This document shows, one piece after another, positions 27,054 to 35,413 of a stretch of DNA of 64,000 bases (its first letter is position 1; each line of letters starts with the position of its first letter). This DNA comes from Marinobacter sp. 2_MG-2023 (GTDB taxonomy: Bacteria; Pseudomonadota; Gammaproteobacteria; Pseudomonadales; Oleiphilaceae): assembly GCF_030546935.1 (NCBI RefSeq), contig NZ_JAUOPH010000003.1:434001-498000 (forward strand), written 5' to 3'. The position numbers and the translations under genes were made by a program. The notes under the pieces were generated by a model that searched no databases, was not told where the DNA came from, and saw only the letters and a program-made list of their open reading frames with translations.

Positions 27054-27079
27054 AATGGTGCTCCGGGCCACCATCGAAC
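27054..27079 (+). repeat. Distal copy of tRNA-Leu 3' end (attachment-site-like)
   Basis: AATGGTGCTCCGGGCC identical to the tRNA 3' end and its flank, then ACC in place of GGA, then ATCGAAC identical. The T-stem cannot form here, so it is not a tRNA gene; it looks like an att copy. Confidence 0.65.
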
Positions 27080-27120
27080 TCCATTCATAAATCAGATAGT
27101 TAGCAGAAGAGACTGACAGT

Positions 27121-27138
27121 TGTACAAGCAGGTGTACA
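27121..27138. repeat. TGTACA repeat pair, left end of island
   Basis: TGTACA-N6-TGTACA, with the spacer AGCAGG, 42 bases inside the distal att-like copy. The same TGTACA-N6-TGTACA arrangement occurs at the other end of the island. Confidence 0.6.
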
Positions 27139-27156
27139 AAATCCCGGAAGCAAGGT

Positions 27157-28140
27157 CTAGCGGGGGCTGGGCGCCAGTTTGAAGTCCTCATCTACCGTAA
27201 GGTCATCATCAAGATCTAGCTTTTTACAGAGTGAATTTGGATTGTCATCTGCCCATGGTTCGATCCGCATCAACTTCTGAGAACACCAAGTCTCAGCATC
27301 GAGATTCGTCGACATCACGGAGTGAGAGACTCCCAAGTCCTTCCCATCCCTCTCTACAAACACTGTGCCGGTAACAAACAACGGCCCAAAGAATTCGTGG
27401 TGATCTACAGGATTTCCATTGGTATCAACGTATTGGACATTGTGAGGAATACGACTTTTCTCGGCTGCCACACTACAAAAGGCAGTCTTGTGACCGCCGA
27501 TTTCAAATTGAGTTTTATGGAGCAGCAATAGGACACAGACCGTTATTTTGTCTGATAGTCCCTCAAAGACCAGGGGGTCAAAGTCTATTCTATTTTTCTT
27601 CAGAACCCCGATGAGATCATGGATGAGATCATCTTGAGTAAATGCAGCTCTGCCGCTAATAAAACTCATTACGTACTGAATAGCTTTTAAAGTATTTCCA
27701 TTTATTCCTTCTTTACTCCAAATTACGAGCCCTGACTCAGCATCCTCTTTGAAATGTTTTTTGATCCGCTTTACCAGTCTTTCAGGATTAACATTGAACT
27801 TTTCTTTGAGAGCACCCTTTTCGCATTTCCCTACTTGGAGAATCATCAGCTTCTTTATCCAAATGGGAAACGGCTTGGATAGATCGAGACTTTTTTTCGT
27901 TGCATTAAACTCCAGAAAAAACCTCATAGACAGGTACATGTTCTCGAGAGATTGTTTTGCGAGGCCACGATCCCGATTGTCATTGTGAGCCACAAAGTCA
28001 GCGATCTCTCTGAAAACCGAGAAGCCGTATGAGTAAGCCCTAAGTTTCATAAACAGGCTGTCAACGTCATTCTCATCGAAGTTCCCTGATTCAATTCGAG
28101 TCACAAGCTTCTGCGTCTTTATCTTTTCAACTGACTTCAC
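27157..28140 (-). CDS. Unknown protein, sole cargo of the tRNA-Leu island
   Basis: 327 residues, soluble, no signal peptide. I do not recognise the family. The N-terminal half is helical and basic with the striking segment FSVFREIADFVAHNDNRDRG (about 39-58). The second half appears strand-rich: NVQYVDTNGNPVDHHEFFG (about 234-252), then TGTVFVERDGKDLGVSHSV, and a very acidic C-terminus (KLDLDDDLTVDED). Codon use is AT-richer than neighbouring genes, which suggests transfer. No recombinase motifs (Arg-His-Arg-Tyr order) are apparent. It is the only convincing gene between the att-like repeats. Function open; a defence, regulatory or element-maintenance role is only a guess. Confidence 0.72.
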   Translation of the reverse strand: MKSVEKIKTQKLVTRIESGNFDENDVDSLFMKLRAYSYGFSVFREIADFVAHNDNRDRGLAKQSLENMYLSMRFFLEFNATKKSLDLSKPFPIWIKKLMILQVGKCEKGALKEKFNVNPERLVKRIKKHFKEDAESGLVIWSKEGINGNTLKAIQYVMSFISGRAAFTQDDLIHDLIGVLKKNRIDFDPLVFEGLSDKITVCVLLLLHKTQFEIGGHKTAFCSVAAEKSRIPHNVQYVDTNGNPVDHHEFFGPLFVTGTVFVERDGKDLGVSHSVMSTNLDAETWCSQKLMRIEPWADDNPNSLCKKLDLDDDLTVDEDFKLAPSPR

Positions 28141-28550
28141 TGAGGCACCATTCCCTGTAGGGTTTTGAGATTTGAGGGCGGAGCCCTTTCGCCCTAATGA
28201 GTCAAACTACTCAGTAGTCGGAGAATCGTCAAAACCGCTTGATTCGGAAAGGGGATTTAGTGGCATTCTCTCGATTCCGGATAAAAGCATCGAACCCGCA
28301 CGTTACGGATACCAAGGACAAAAGCGCATGAATGCCCATGAATCCGGTGTTTCAAGCTATTTCCGTAGCGAGAATGATCTACGCCTTGATCTTTGCTTGT
28401 ACACCGAACTGGGTGTACACCGAGGTGTACATAGTGAGCTCTACTAGAATCCAAAAATCTAGTTGCTGGAATCGTAACTCATTGATTTTATCGATTTAAG
28501 AAGTTGGAGAGCTGCACTTAAGACGCTGATTTTAAAGGGATTTTTCTCAA
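28141..28550. other. Gene-free right arm of the island
   Basis: 410 bases between the start of the unknown gene and the tRNA. No convincing reading frame. It must contain the promoter of the leftward gene. Three TGTACA sites lie at 28398-28431. GAGTCAAACTACTCAGTAGTC near 28197 is a partial palindrome. Confidence 0.5.
28398..28431. repeat. Three TGTACA repeats, right end of island
   Basis: TGTACA at 28398-28403, 28414-28419 and 28426-28431. The last two form TGTACA-N6-TGTACA with spacer CCGAGG, the same layout as at 27121-27138. All share the extension GGTGTACA or TGTACACC. They could be arm sites for a recombinase or operator sites. Confidence 0.6.
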
Positions 28551-28637
28551 TGGTGCTCCGGGCCGGAATCGAACCGGCACGACCGTGAGGTCGAGAGATT
28601 TTAAGTCTCTTGTGTCTACCAATTTCACCACCGGAGC
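28551..28637 (-). tRNA. tRNA-Leu (anticodon UAA)
   Basis: An 87-nt tRNA with CCA encoded. Acceptor stem GCTCCGG pairs with CCGGAGC, followed by A and CCA. The anticodon loop CTTAAAA gives UAA. There is a long variable arm (CTCGACCTCACGGTCGTG region), as expected for class-II tRNA-Leu, and the T-arm is CCGGTTCGATTCCGG. Its 3' end is the target of the apparent insertion to its left, and the sequence stays complete. Confidence 0.97.
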
Positions 28638-28665
28638 AATCGGGGGAGGTTTTGAGCGCCAGAAT

Positions 28666-28692
28666 TGTATAAGGCCTTGGGCGATAACGCAA
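28666..28692 (-). promoter_or_regulatory. Possible promoter of tRNA-Leu
   Basis: Leftward TTGCGT (28687-28692), a 15-base spacer and TATACA (28666-28671) end 28 bases before the mature tRNA. The spacer is a little short for sigma-70, so the call is tentative. Confidence 0.35.
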
Positions 28693-28733
28693 TTCAAAAC
28701 ACCGCCAGCGATGACACTAACGGTGTGTGAAGG

Positions 28734-29747
28734 CTATTCAGCGCTAAAAGTGCGTGGCCGCAACGCGTCTGGCTTCAAGAAGTCTTTTTCACCGCCAAGA
28801 TTATCGTGGTCTCCGAGCAGTTTGCCGTTAACCTCTAACCCGTAGTTTGTGTATTTATGAAAAGTGTCGAGGTATTTTTCCCGGGTCTCCTTCACATTGC
28901 CGGTATAGCGGGGGTCCTGCGGCCGCTCGTGGCTGTTGATGTAGGAGGCAACATCCCAGGATTCCTGGCCAGTCAGGCTGTTAGGCTGGCCCAGTGGCAT
29001 ATTGTGCTTTATGAATGAAGACAAGGTGAAGTTGCGCGAGATTCCGGCACCCCAGTTGTAAGAGGTATCGCCCCATAACGGCGGGAAGACAACTTCTCCA
29101 TTCTGCACAAGGCCGCTGCCATCTGCGGCATGGCAGATGCTGCAGTTTGCCTCATAAATCTGCTTGCCACGCTCAAAGCTCATACCTTTTTCAGGTTCCG
29201 GGAGTTTTGGAAAGCCACGGCCATACATGGATTTGCCGCTTTGATACATTGGCACCCCTTTAGCGAGCCACTGATGATACGCAGCGAGCGCAAGCATATT
29301 GTCACTGCCATACTCTGGCGGCTTGCCATTCATCGAAAATGAGAAACAGCCAACAATCCGCTCCTCAAGGCTATTTACGTGATCGTTTTTCGTACGATAG
29401 TTCGGTAAAACGACAGCTGCCGGCCAGACTGGCGCAGAGAACGGCTGACGCCCTTCCCCCAGATGGCAGCTGCTACAGTTCATGCCGTTAAACACGTTCT
29501 TGCCCCGCAATTGCTGGGTGTTAACGAACAAGTCGTGTCCACGCCTGATAACGCGCTTCAACTCCGGGTGCAGGTTGCTTTTCTCCAGATCGTCCATGGT
29601 TGGCGGCACATGCACGAACTGCCCTTCTTCAGGTTGAGGGATATTGGTGGGCACTCGATGTTCGGTGTTTGCTGCTTGAAGAGTAAAGCTGAGCACTCCG
29701 GCTGCAACCGCCAATGACAGGCTGCTCTTTGTGAATAGGCCGTCCAT
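28734..29747 (-). CDS. tsdA: Thiosulfate dehydrogenase TsdA-like dihaem cytochrome c
   Basis: 337 residues, exported, signal peptide with a hydrophobic stretch at about 9-25. Haem-1 motif is CSSCH (91-95) and haem-2 motif is CSICH (202-206). Cys134 in ERIVGCFSFSMNGK matches the cysteine that ligates the active-site haem iron in TsdA, and Met250 in KHNMPLG is the likely methionine ligand. TsdA oxidises two thiosulfate to tetrathionate in the periplasm, or runs the reverse reaction in some species. The haem-rich partner tsdB lies 14 bases upstream. Direction of the reaction cannot be read from sequence. Confidence 0.87.
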   Translation of the reverse strand: MDGLFTKSSLSLAVAAGVLSFTLQAANTEHRVPTNIPQPEEGQFVHVPPTMDDLEKSNLHPELKRVIRRGHDLFVNTQQLRGKNVFNGMNCSSCHLGEGRQPFSAPVWPAAVVLPNYRTKNDHVNSLEERIVGCFSFSMNGKPPEYGSDNMLALAAYHQWLAKGVPMYQSGKSMYGRGFPKLPEPEKGMSFERGKQIYEANCSICHAADGSGLVQNGEVVFPPLWGDTSYNWGAGISRNFTLSSFIKHNMPLGQPNSLTGQESWDVASYINSHERPQDPRYTGNVKETREKYLDTFHKYTNYGLEVNGKLLGDHDNLGGEKDFLKPDALRPRTFSAE

Positions 29748-29761
29748 TAGTATGTCCTCCC

Positions 29762-30412
29762 TTACTTTGCTGGCTTGGCAGGCTGACGCGACAACCAGGC
29801 TGAAACTGCAACGATGTCTTCATCATCAAGGCGCTCAGCAATGGCTAGCATAAGGTGCTGTGGGTCATTGTCCCGCTTACCACTTTTCCAGGCGCGTAAC
29901 TGGTCAGCAATATAGCCCGCATGTTGACCGGCAATGCCCGGAAAATGATCGCCTGCTCCCTGGTTATCGGAGCCATGGCAGCTGCTACATGGAACGATGT
30001 AACGGTTCCAGTCGCCATCAGTCGCAAGCTTTTCGCCACGCGCCAGTTGCTCGTCGGTAGCCTTCTCCCCGCCTTTGCCTTCGTTCGGCGGAAGCTGGCT
30101 GTAATATACGGCGACGTCCTTAAGCTGCTGTTCATTCAGCATATCGACGAATGGATTCATTGTAGGGCTTTTGCGCGTGCCCTCTTTTATATCTAGCAGT
30201 TGCTTGTACAGATAACTGGCATTCAGCCCCGCTAATTTCGGCCAGGATTCGCCGCCGGGGATATTCATGCCCGAACCATCGGGCTGGTGGCAAGACTGGC
30301 ACACGGCTACCGCTTGCTTCCCTGCCACAGGATCGCCTTCAACTGCATGCGCTGCCGTCAAGCTGAAAGTCAGGATTGTAAAGGCTGTAATTACTTGGCT
30401 TTTCATGCCCAC
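29762..30412 (-). CDS. tsdB: Dihaem c4-type cytochrome, likely TsdB electron acceptor
   Basis: 216 residues with a signal peptide (cleavage near AHA, residue 23) and two CxxCH haem sites, CQSCH at about 39 and CSSCH at about 141. The two half-molecules resemble each other as in cytochrome c4. It starts at a GTG (30412) with AAGGAG eight bases upstream; an ATG two codons later is less well placed. Upstream of tsdA by 14 bases in the same operon, as in organisms where TsdB takes electrons from TsdA and passes them to the respiratory chain. Confidence 0.82.
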   Translation of the reverse strand: MGMKSQVITAFTILTFSLTAAHAVEGDPVAGKQAVAVCQSCHQPDGSGMNIPGGESWPKLAGLNASYLYKQLLDIKEGTRKSPTMNPFVDMLNEQQLKDVAVYYSQLPPNEGKGGEKATDEQLARGEKLATDGDWNRYIVPCSSCHGSDNQGAGDHFPGIAGQHAGYIADQLRAWKSGKRDNDPQHLMLAIAERLDDEDIVAVSAWLSRQPAKPAK

Positions 30413-30457
30413 TTTCGTTACTCCTTTTTCTTTTTCAGTAAAGAACTTCTGCCGTCC

Positions 30458-31093
30458 TTAAGTCGATTTCCGGGCGATGCCTTTATAAATATAGCCGGCT
30501 ATTTTCGGAGCCTTGGGAATATAGAGGTTTTGCAGTTCAATCAATTCAAATCCAGCGTGGCGGATGAGATCTGCAATATGTCGGTTTAGATGGCAACCAC
30601 CGGCCAGTTTCTTCCAGCCGGGTGTAATTCTGTGTTGCCACTTCCGGGTATGCTCGTGGGGGGATTCGCCATGCTCAAGAAACAGGAGTTCGCCTCCTGG
30701 TTTCAGCACCCGCTTCATCTGAAGAAGCGCCGCATTCCAATCGGGTATGGTGCAAAGCGTAAACGTAAGGAGAATGGTGTCTATGCTGTTATCGGCCAGT
30801 GGGATCTGCTCTCCCGGAAGGCCAAGCCACTCAACATGTATCGGCGAGCGCTTCAGATTTGGAAGTGCTTTACGTCGCATGCCCTCAGAGGGTTCAAGGC
30901 CGTAGATCATTTCAACCTTGTCGGGGTTATAAAATTCCAGGTTAACGCCCGAACCCATTCCCACTTCCAGAACACGACCTTTGGCGAGCGGCACCAGCTG
31001 GCTCCGCAGCTTCATGAGCTGGCCCATCGAGCAGGCCCGGTCTATGATGTGAGGGAGAATTCGCTCTTCGTAAAAACTCATGTTTTTTACCAT
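30458..31093 (-). CDS. Class I SAM-dependent methyltransferase (METTL7-like)
   Basis: 211 residues. The SAM-binding motif I is VLEVGMGSGVNLEFY (about 41-55), motif II region IPLADNSIDTILLTFTLC, and motif III RVLKPGGELLFLEHG. The C-terminus GGCHLNRHIADLIRHAGFELIE is the usual ending of METTL7/UbiE-like methyltransferases. Substrate unknown; thiol or lipid methylation is known for relatives. The start may be 31093 or the ATG at 31081 (MSFYEERILP); neither has a clear ribosome-binding site. Leftward, 45 bp upstream of tsdB, so possibly the first gene of that transcript. Confidence 0.8.
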   Translation of the reverse strand: MVKNMSFYEERILPHIIDRACSMGQLMKLRSQLVPLAKGRVLEVGMGSGVNLEFYNPDKVEMIYGLEPSEGMRRKALPNLKRSPIHVEWLGLPGEQIPLADNSIDTILLTFTLCTIPDWNAALLQMKRVLKPGGELLFLEHGESPHEHTRKWQHRITPGWKKLAGGCHLNRHIADLIRHAGFELIELQNLYIPKAPKIAGYIYKGIARKST

Positions 31094-31265
31094 AGTTGTT
31101 TTTAGTCAACGAGTGCGACAATCTGCCCTATCCATTTTGCTAACATATCGAGTAGCATGACAGCCATCTGCCGGTAATAACAATATAACAATTAATGCTA
31201 AGGCAGCGGCTGAGCGGGTATGCTGCGCTCGTTTGTTGTTACATTAACATTACCGAGGTGTTCCT

Positions 31266-32696
31266 GTGGAACTAGATCCTCTTATCCTGTCGCGAATTCA
31301 GTTCGCGTTTGTCGTATCGTTTCATGCGATTTTTCCGGTGTTCACCATCGGTCTGGCATCCTATATTGCCGTGCTCGAGGGGCTTTCGTTCAAAACGAAG
31401 AATCCGGTATGGGCAAAATTGTCGTCTTTCTGGACGACCGTTTTTGCCGTTGTGTTTGGCATGGGTGTCGTGTCTGGCATAGTTATGTCTTTCCAGTTTG
31501 GTACCAACTGGAGTAATTTCTCTCAGGCTTCGGCCAACTTCCTCGGGCCCATGCTGAGTTATGAGGTAATTACGGCCTTCTTCCTCGAAGCCGCATTCCT
31601 TGGCGTGTTGCTGTTTGGTAGGGATCGTGTGCCCCCGGGCGTGCATTTGTTCGCTGCGATTATGGTTGCTACAGGCACGTTCATTTCTTCTTTCTGGATT
31701 CTCTCTGCCAACAGTTGGATGCAAACCCCTGCGGGCACGGAACTTCGGGACGGCGTTTTTCACGTAACTTCCTGGAGCGAGGCGATCTTCAACCCATCAT
31801 TCCAGTACCGTTTTGCCCATAAAGTGATTGCGTCTTTCCTGACCGGTGGTTTTGTTGTAGCTGGTGTCAGTGCGTGGTATCTGCTCAAGGGTCGTGAAGT
31901 GGAGGCTAACCGCAAAGCACTGTCTATGTGCCTCTGGATGCTGTTAATTCTCGCCCCAACCCAACTGGTTGTCGGTGATTTTCACGGGCTTAACACCCTT
32001 GAACACCAACCGATGAAAGTGGCTGCAATGGAAGGAAACTGGGAAACATCAGACAATGTTCCCTTGCTGCTATTCGCGATTCCAGATCAGGAAAACCAGA
32101 CTAACCTCTTCGAAATCGGGGTTCCGGGGCTGGCCAGCCTTATTCTCACCCATGACATGGATGGGGTAATTCCCGGCCTTAAGGAGGTCCCGGTTGAAGA
32201 GCAGCCACCGGTTGCAATCGTTTTCTGGTCGTTCCGGATTATGGTTGGTCTCGGAATGCTGATGATCTTGTTTGCATTTACTGGGTTGGCGCTGCGGCCC
32301 GGTGGTCGACTCTGGCGCGCACGCTGGTTTCTACAAGGACTGCGCTTCATGAGCGTAGCGCCGTTCATCGCGGTTCTCACGGGTTGGTTCGTCACTGAGG
32401 TGGGGCGTGCTCCCTGGCTCGTCTACGGCCAGATGACCCAGGCCGAAGCGGTCACCCCGTCGCTGACTGGTGGTATGGCATTGTTCACATTGATTGGCTA
32501 CGTGGTGGTCTATTCGCTCGTGTTCTCTGCTGGTGTCTATTACCTGATGCGTGTCCTGTATGAGGGCATGGAAAACAATCCTCATGAGCCGGACACTCAG
32601 AGTGAACGACCCAAACGGCCGTTCTCGGCAGCCCATACTACGTTTGAGCTTCACGACCAAAACGAGCAGTCAGCCAAACAGGGAGGGCTTTTATAA
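31266..32696 (+). CDS. cioA: Cytochrome bd-type quinol oxidase subunit I (CioA)
   Basis: 476 residues starting at GTG with GAGGT six bases upstream. Opening LSRIQFAFVVSFHAIFPVFTIG contains the His that ligates haem b595/d, and GRDRVPPGVHLFAA and FHGLNTLEHQPMK follow. The short quinol loop, as in CioA-type rather than E. coli CydA, explains the length. Together with subunit II it oxidises ubiquinol and reduces oxygen at low concentration and resists cyanide in CioAB enzymes. First gene of the cioA-cioB-cydD-cydC run; the stop overlaps the cioB ATG. Confidence 0.93.
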   Translation: MELDPLILSRIQFAFVVSFHAIFPVFTIGLASYIAVLEGLSFKTKNPVWAKLSSFWTTVFAVVFGMGVVSGIVMSFQFGTNWSNFSQASANFLGPMLSYEVITAFFLEAAFLGVLLFGRDRVPPGVHLFAAIMVATGTFISSFWILSANSWMQTPAGTELRDGVFHVTSWSEAIFNPSFQYRFAHKVIASFLTGGFVVAGVSAWYLLKGREVEANRKALSMCLWMLLILAPTQLVVGDFHGLNTLEHQPMKVAAMEGNWETSDNVPLLLFAIPDQENQTNLFEIGVPGLASLILTHDMDGVIPGLKEVPVEEQPPVAIVFWSFRIMVGLGMLMILFAFTGLALRPGGRLWRARWFLQGLRFMSVAPFIAVLTGWFVTEVGRAPWLVYGQMTQAEAVTPSLTGGMALFTLIGYVVVYSLVFSAGVYYLMRVLYEGMENNPHEPDTQSERPKRPFSAAHTTFELHDQNEQSAKQGGLL

Positions 32697-33697
32697 TGGA
32701 ACTGTTTGACCTCGCATTAATCTGGGCGTTTATTATCGGTTTTGGCGTCATCATGTATGTGTTGATGGATGGCTTCGATCTGGGTGTGGGTATTCTTTTT
32801 CCCTTTGCTCCATCGGAACAGGATCGCGACACCATGATGAACACGGTCGCGCCTGTATGGGACGGCAACGAAACCTGGCTGGTACTCGGGGGCGCTGGCC
32901 TTCTGGGTGCATTTCCCCTGGTATACAGTGTTTTGTTACCGGCACTGTACATCGGTGTTTTCCTGATGCTCGCTGGCCTGATTTTCCGTGGCATTGCGTT
33001 TGAGTTCCGCTTCAAAGCACGTACTTCGCGCTATCTGTGGAACTGGGCCTTTGCCGGAGGTTCCACGATTGCCGCGTTTGCTCAGGGTGTGGTTGTAGGC
33101 ACCTACATTCAGGGTTACGAGACTGCAAACGGCGTATATGTAGGTGGCGCCCTGGATTGGCTCACGCCGTTTACTGTACTGACAGGCCTCGGTCTGGTTG
33201 CAGGCTATGCTCTGCTTGGCTCTACCTGGCTGATCATGAAGACCGAAGGACGGCTGCAGGAATGGGCTTACAAGATCACCCTGCCCTTGCTTGGAGCGAT
33301 ACTGGTAATCTTCGGTATTATCAGTGTGTGGACGCCCTTCATTGACGATATGGTGCGTGAGCGCTGGTTTAGCAATCTCAGTATAATCTGGGTGCTGCCG
33401 GTACTGACTCTTTTGTGTGCTATCCAGATTTTCCGCTCAGTGCGTAATCGGTTGGAAGGTATGCCGTTCGTAGCAACTATGGGGTTATTTATAACGACCT
33501 ACCTGGGGCTTATCGTCAGTCGTTGGCCTTATCTTATCCCTCCTGATTACACTGTTTGGGATGCAGCTTCCGCCTACAACTCGCAGCTGTTCCTGCTGTT
33601 AGGCTTGCTGATCGTGATTCCATTTGTGCTGGTTTACACCGCATGGACCTATTGGGTATTCCGGGGCAAGGTACGGGCTGGCGAGGGTTATCACTAA
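32696..33697 (+). CDS. cioB: Cytochrome bd-type quinol oxidase subunit II (CioB)
   Basis: 333 residues, eight to nine membrane helices. It begins MELFDLALIWAFIIGFGVIM (then YVLMDGFDLG), and carries PVWDGNETWLVLGGAGLLGAFP in two parts (about 50-71), the diagnostic block of CydB/CioB. It forms the heterodimer with CioA in the inner membrane. Start overlaps the cioA stop by one base; cydD begins directly after its stop. A complete gene of normal length. Confidence 0.94.
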   Translation: MELFDLALIWAFIIGFGVIMYVLMDGFDLGVGILFPFAPSEQDRDTMMNTVAPVWDGNETWLVLGGAGLLGAFPLVYSVLLPALYIGVFLMLAGLIFRGIAFEFRFKARTSRYLWNWAFAGGSTIAAFAQGVVVGTYIQGYETANGVYVGGALDWLTPFTVLTGLGLVAGYALLGSTWLIMKTEGRLQEWAYKITLPLLGAILVIFGIISVWTPFIDDMVRERWFSNLSIIWVLPVLTLLCAIQIFRSVRNRLEGMPFVATMGLFITTYLGLIVSRWPYLIPPDYTVWDAASAYNSQLFLLLGLLIVIPFVLVYTAWTYWVFRGKVRAGEGYH

Positions 33698-35413
33698 GTG
33701 ACTGAAACGCAGGTCGAGAGCAGTGCTGTCCGGCGCTGGCTCTCGGATCTCGCCAAAGGGAACCGGCGGTGGATCCAGGGCTCGGTTGCTGCCGGCACAC
33801 TGGCTGGTTTCGCCACTATTATCCAAATGGTGTTTCTGGCCAGGATTGTTCACCTTGGTGTGATTGAAAATGCGTCAGCTTCCATGCTGGCGCCTCTTTT
33901 TGCGGGCCTGGTGCTGGCAATAACTCTACGGGCTATTGCTCAGGGTGTGCAGACCCATCTTGCGGCAAGATGTAGCGAGCAGGTCCGACGAACTGCCCGC
34001 CGCCAGATACACAGGTATTGGCGTAACAGCGGCCCTCTCGCGCTGGGGCAAACGTCTGCAGGTAGTCTGGCGCGGGAATGGATCGACCACGTTGATGCTC
34101 TGCACGGCTATTTTGCCCGCTTCCTTCCGCAGATGACGTTATCCCTCATTGTGCCTTTGATAATTCTGCTGCTTGTCTTCTATCTGGACTGGCTCGCGGG
34201 AATTTTCCTGCTCCTTTCCGCCCCGCTGATCCCTCTTTTTATGGCACTTGTGGGTATGGGTGCGGAAAAGCTTAACCAACAGCATTTTGAAGTCATCAGC
34301 CGGCTGTCTGGCCAGTTTCTTGATAAGGTTCGAGGGCTGACCACGCTGCAGTTGTTCGGACAAACAGAAAGCGCCGCAGAAGTGATCCAACAAAGATCAG
34401 ATCACTATCGCAGGGTTACGCTGAAAACTCTTCGTATCGCATTTCTTTCTTCAGCAGTTCTGGAGTTTTTTGCTTCTGTCGCCATTGCAGTGATTGCTAT
34501 CTATATCGGTTTTGGTCTTCTGGGTTATATCACTTATGGACCATCCCAGGATTTGACACTTTTCTCCGGCCTTTTGATTTTGCTGCTCGCACCAGAGTTC
34601 TTCCAGCCCTTACGCACGCTTTCTCAGTACTATCATGACCGCGCAGCAGCTCTTGGCGCTGGCGCTGAGATTCTGGCACGACTGGGTGATGAACAAACCG
34701 CTTCGCCTGCTGCAGATCACGACGTTGAAGAATCCGATAACGACCTTTCATTCGTTACGCCTGCTGTTGATAGCGGTTCGATTCAGCTGAGCGACGTGTC
34801 ACTGGCATTCCGTGCGGACCACCCTGTCCTTTCGAATATTGGACTGACTGTTGCGAAAGGTGATGTGATCGCCCTTACCGGCCCTTCCGGCAGCGGTAAA
34901 TCCACACTCTTGCATCTTCTGGCAGGATTTCTTGCACCCGACAGTGGCGATATCAAGGTATTTGGAAAGCCAGCAGGAACCTTTGCCTTCGGTTGGCTCG
35001 GCCAGACCGGTTTTCTGGTTCACGGCACCTGGGCAGACAACCTGCGGCTAACCAGCCCGAATGTATCCGATGTGGCCATTGAAACCGCTCTGAGCAACGT
35101 TGGTCTTGGCCCATTGCTTGAGAGCCGGGATCAAGGTATCCACAGCAAGGTTTCAGAAGACGGGCAAGGGCTTTCCGGGGGCCAGGCCCGGCGCCTCAGC
35201 CTGGCCAGAATTTTCGTTGCTGACTATGATTTGATTCTTCTTGATGAGCCCACTGCCGGACTCGATAGCGACACTGAAATATTTGTTCTCGAAGCTCTGC
35301 GCAAGCTTGCTCTGGCCGGCAAGACACTGATTTTTTCCACCCATCACCATGCACTGCTGGCGCTCGCCAATCGAGTGCTGCTGGTTTCAGGCGGAGAGGT
35401 CAGAGATGTTTGA
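33698..35413 (+). CDS. cydD: Heterodimeric ABC transporter CydD (bd oxidase assembly)
   Basis: 571 residues: six-helix membrane domain, then ABC ATPase with Walker A GPSGSGKSTLLHL (about 389), signature LSGGQARRLSLARIF, and Walker B LILLDEPTAGLDSD. CydDC exports thiol compounds and supports haem insertion into bd oxidases. It begins with GTG immediately after the cioB stop. The 3' end overlaps the cydC start by eight bases. The linkage to CioAB is the main reason for naming it CydD rather than a generic exporter. Confidence 0.9.
   Translation: MTETQVESSAVRRWLSDLAKGNRRWIQGSVAAGTLAGFATIIQMVFLARIVHLGVIENASASMLAPLFAGLVLAITLRAIAQGVQTHLAARCSEQVRRTARRQIHRYWRNSGPLALGQTSAGSLAREWIDHVDALHGYFARFLPQMTLSLIVPLIILLLVFYLDWLAGIFLLLSAPLIPLFMALVGMGAEKLNQQHFEVISRLSGQFLDKVRGLTTLQLFGQTESAAEVIQQRSDHYRRVTLKTLRIAFLSSAVLEFFASVAIAVIAIYIGFGLLGYITYGPSQDLTLFSGLLILLLAPEFFQPLRTLSQYYHDRAAALGAGAEILARLGDEQTASPAADHDVEESDNDLSFVTPAVDSGSIQLSDVSLAFRADHPVLSNIGLTVAKGDVIALTGPSGSGKSTLLHLLAGFLAPDSGDIKVFGKPAGTFAFGWLGQTGFLVHGTWADNLRLTSPNVSDVAIETALSNVGLGPLLESRDQGIHSKVSEDGQGLSGGQARRLSLARIFVADYDLILLDEPTAGLDSDTEIFVLEALRKLALAGKTLIFSTHHHALLALANRVLLVSGGEVRDV

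Larger units (their letters stand above)
27054..28574. mobile_element. Candidate 1.5-kb integrated mini-island at tRNA-Leu
   Basis: The 3' end of tRNA-Leu (28549-28574) recurs as an imperfect direct repeat at 27054-27079: 16 identical bases, three mismatches, seven identical. The roughly 1.47 kb between the copies is visibly AT-richer than its surroundings and holds one leftward gene of unknown function. TGTACA repeats lie near both ends. Tyrosine-recombinase elements insert at tRNA 3' ends in just this way and leave such repeats. No integrase is encoded inside, so this would be a deletion remnant or a satellite moved by another element's enzyme. Confidence 0.6.

Noticed and set aside
26793-27116. 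107-codon + strand frame across the distal att-like repeat
   Set aside because: No ribosome-binding site, unconvincing protein; it runs through the att-like copy and cassette-like hairpins.
28172-28447. Short frames in the island right arm
   Set aside because: They include the TGTACA repeats in coding, have no ribosome-binding site and no conserved-looking segment.
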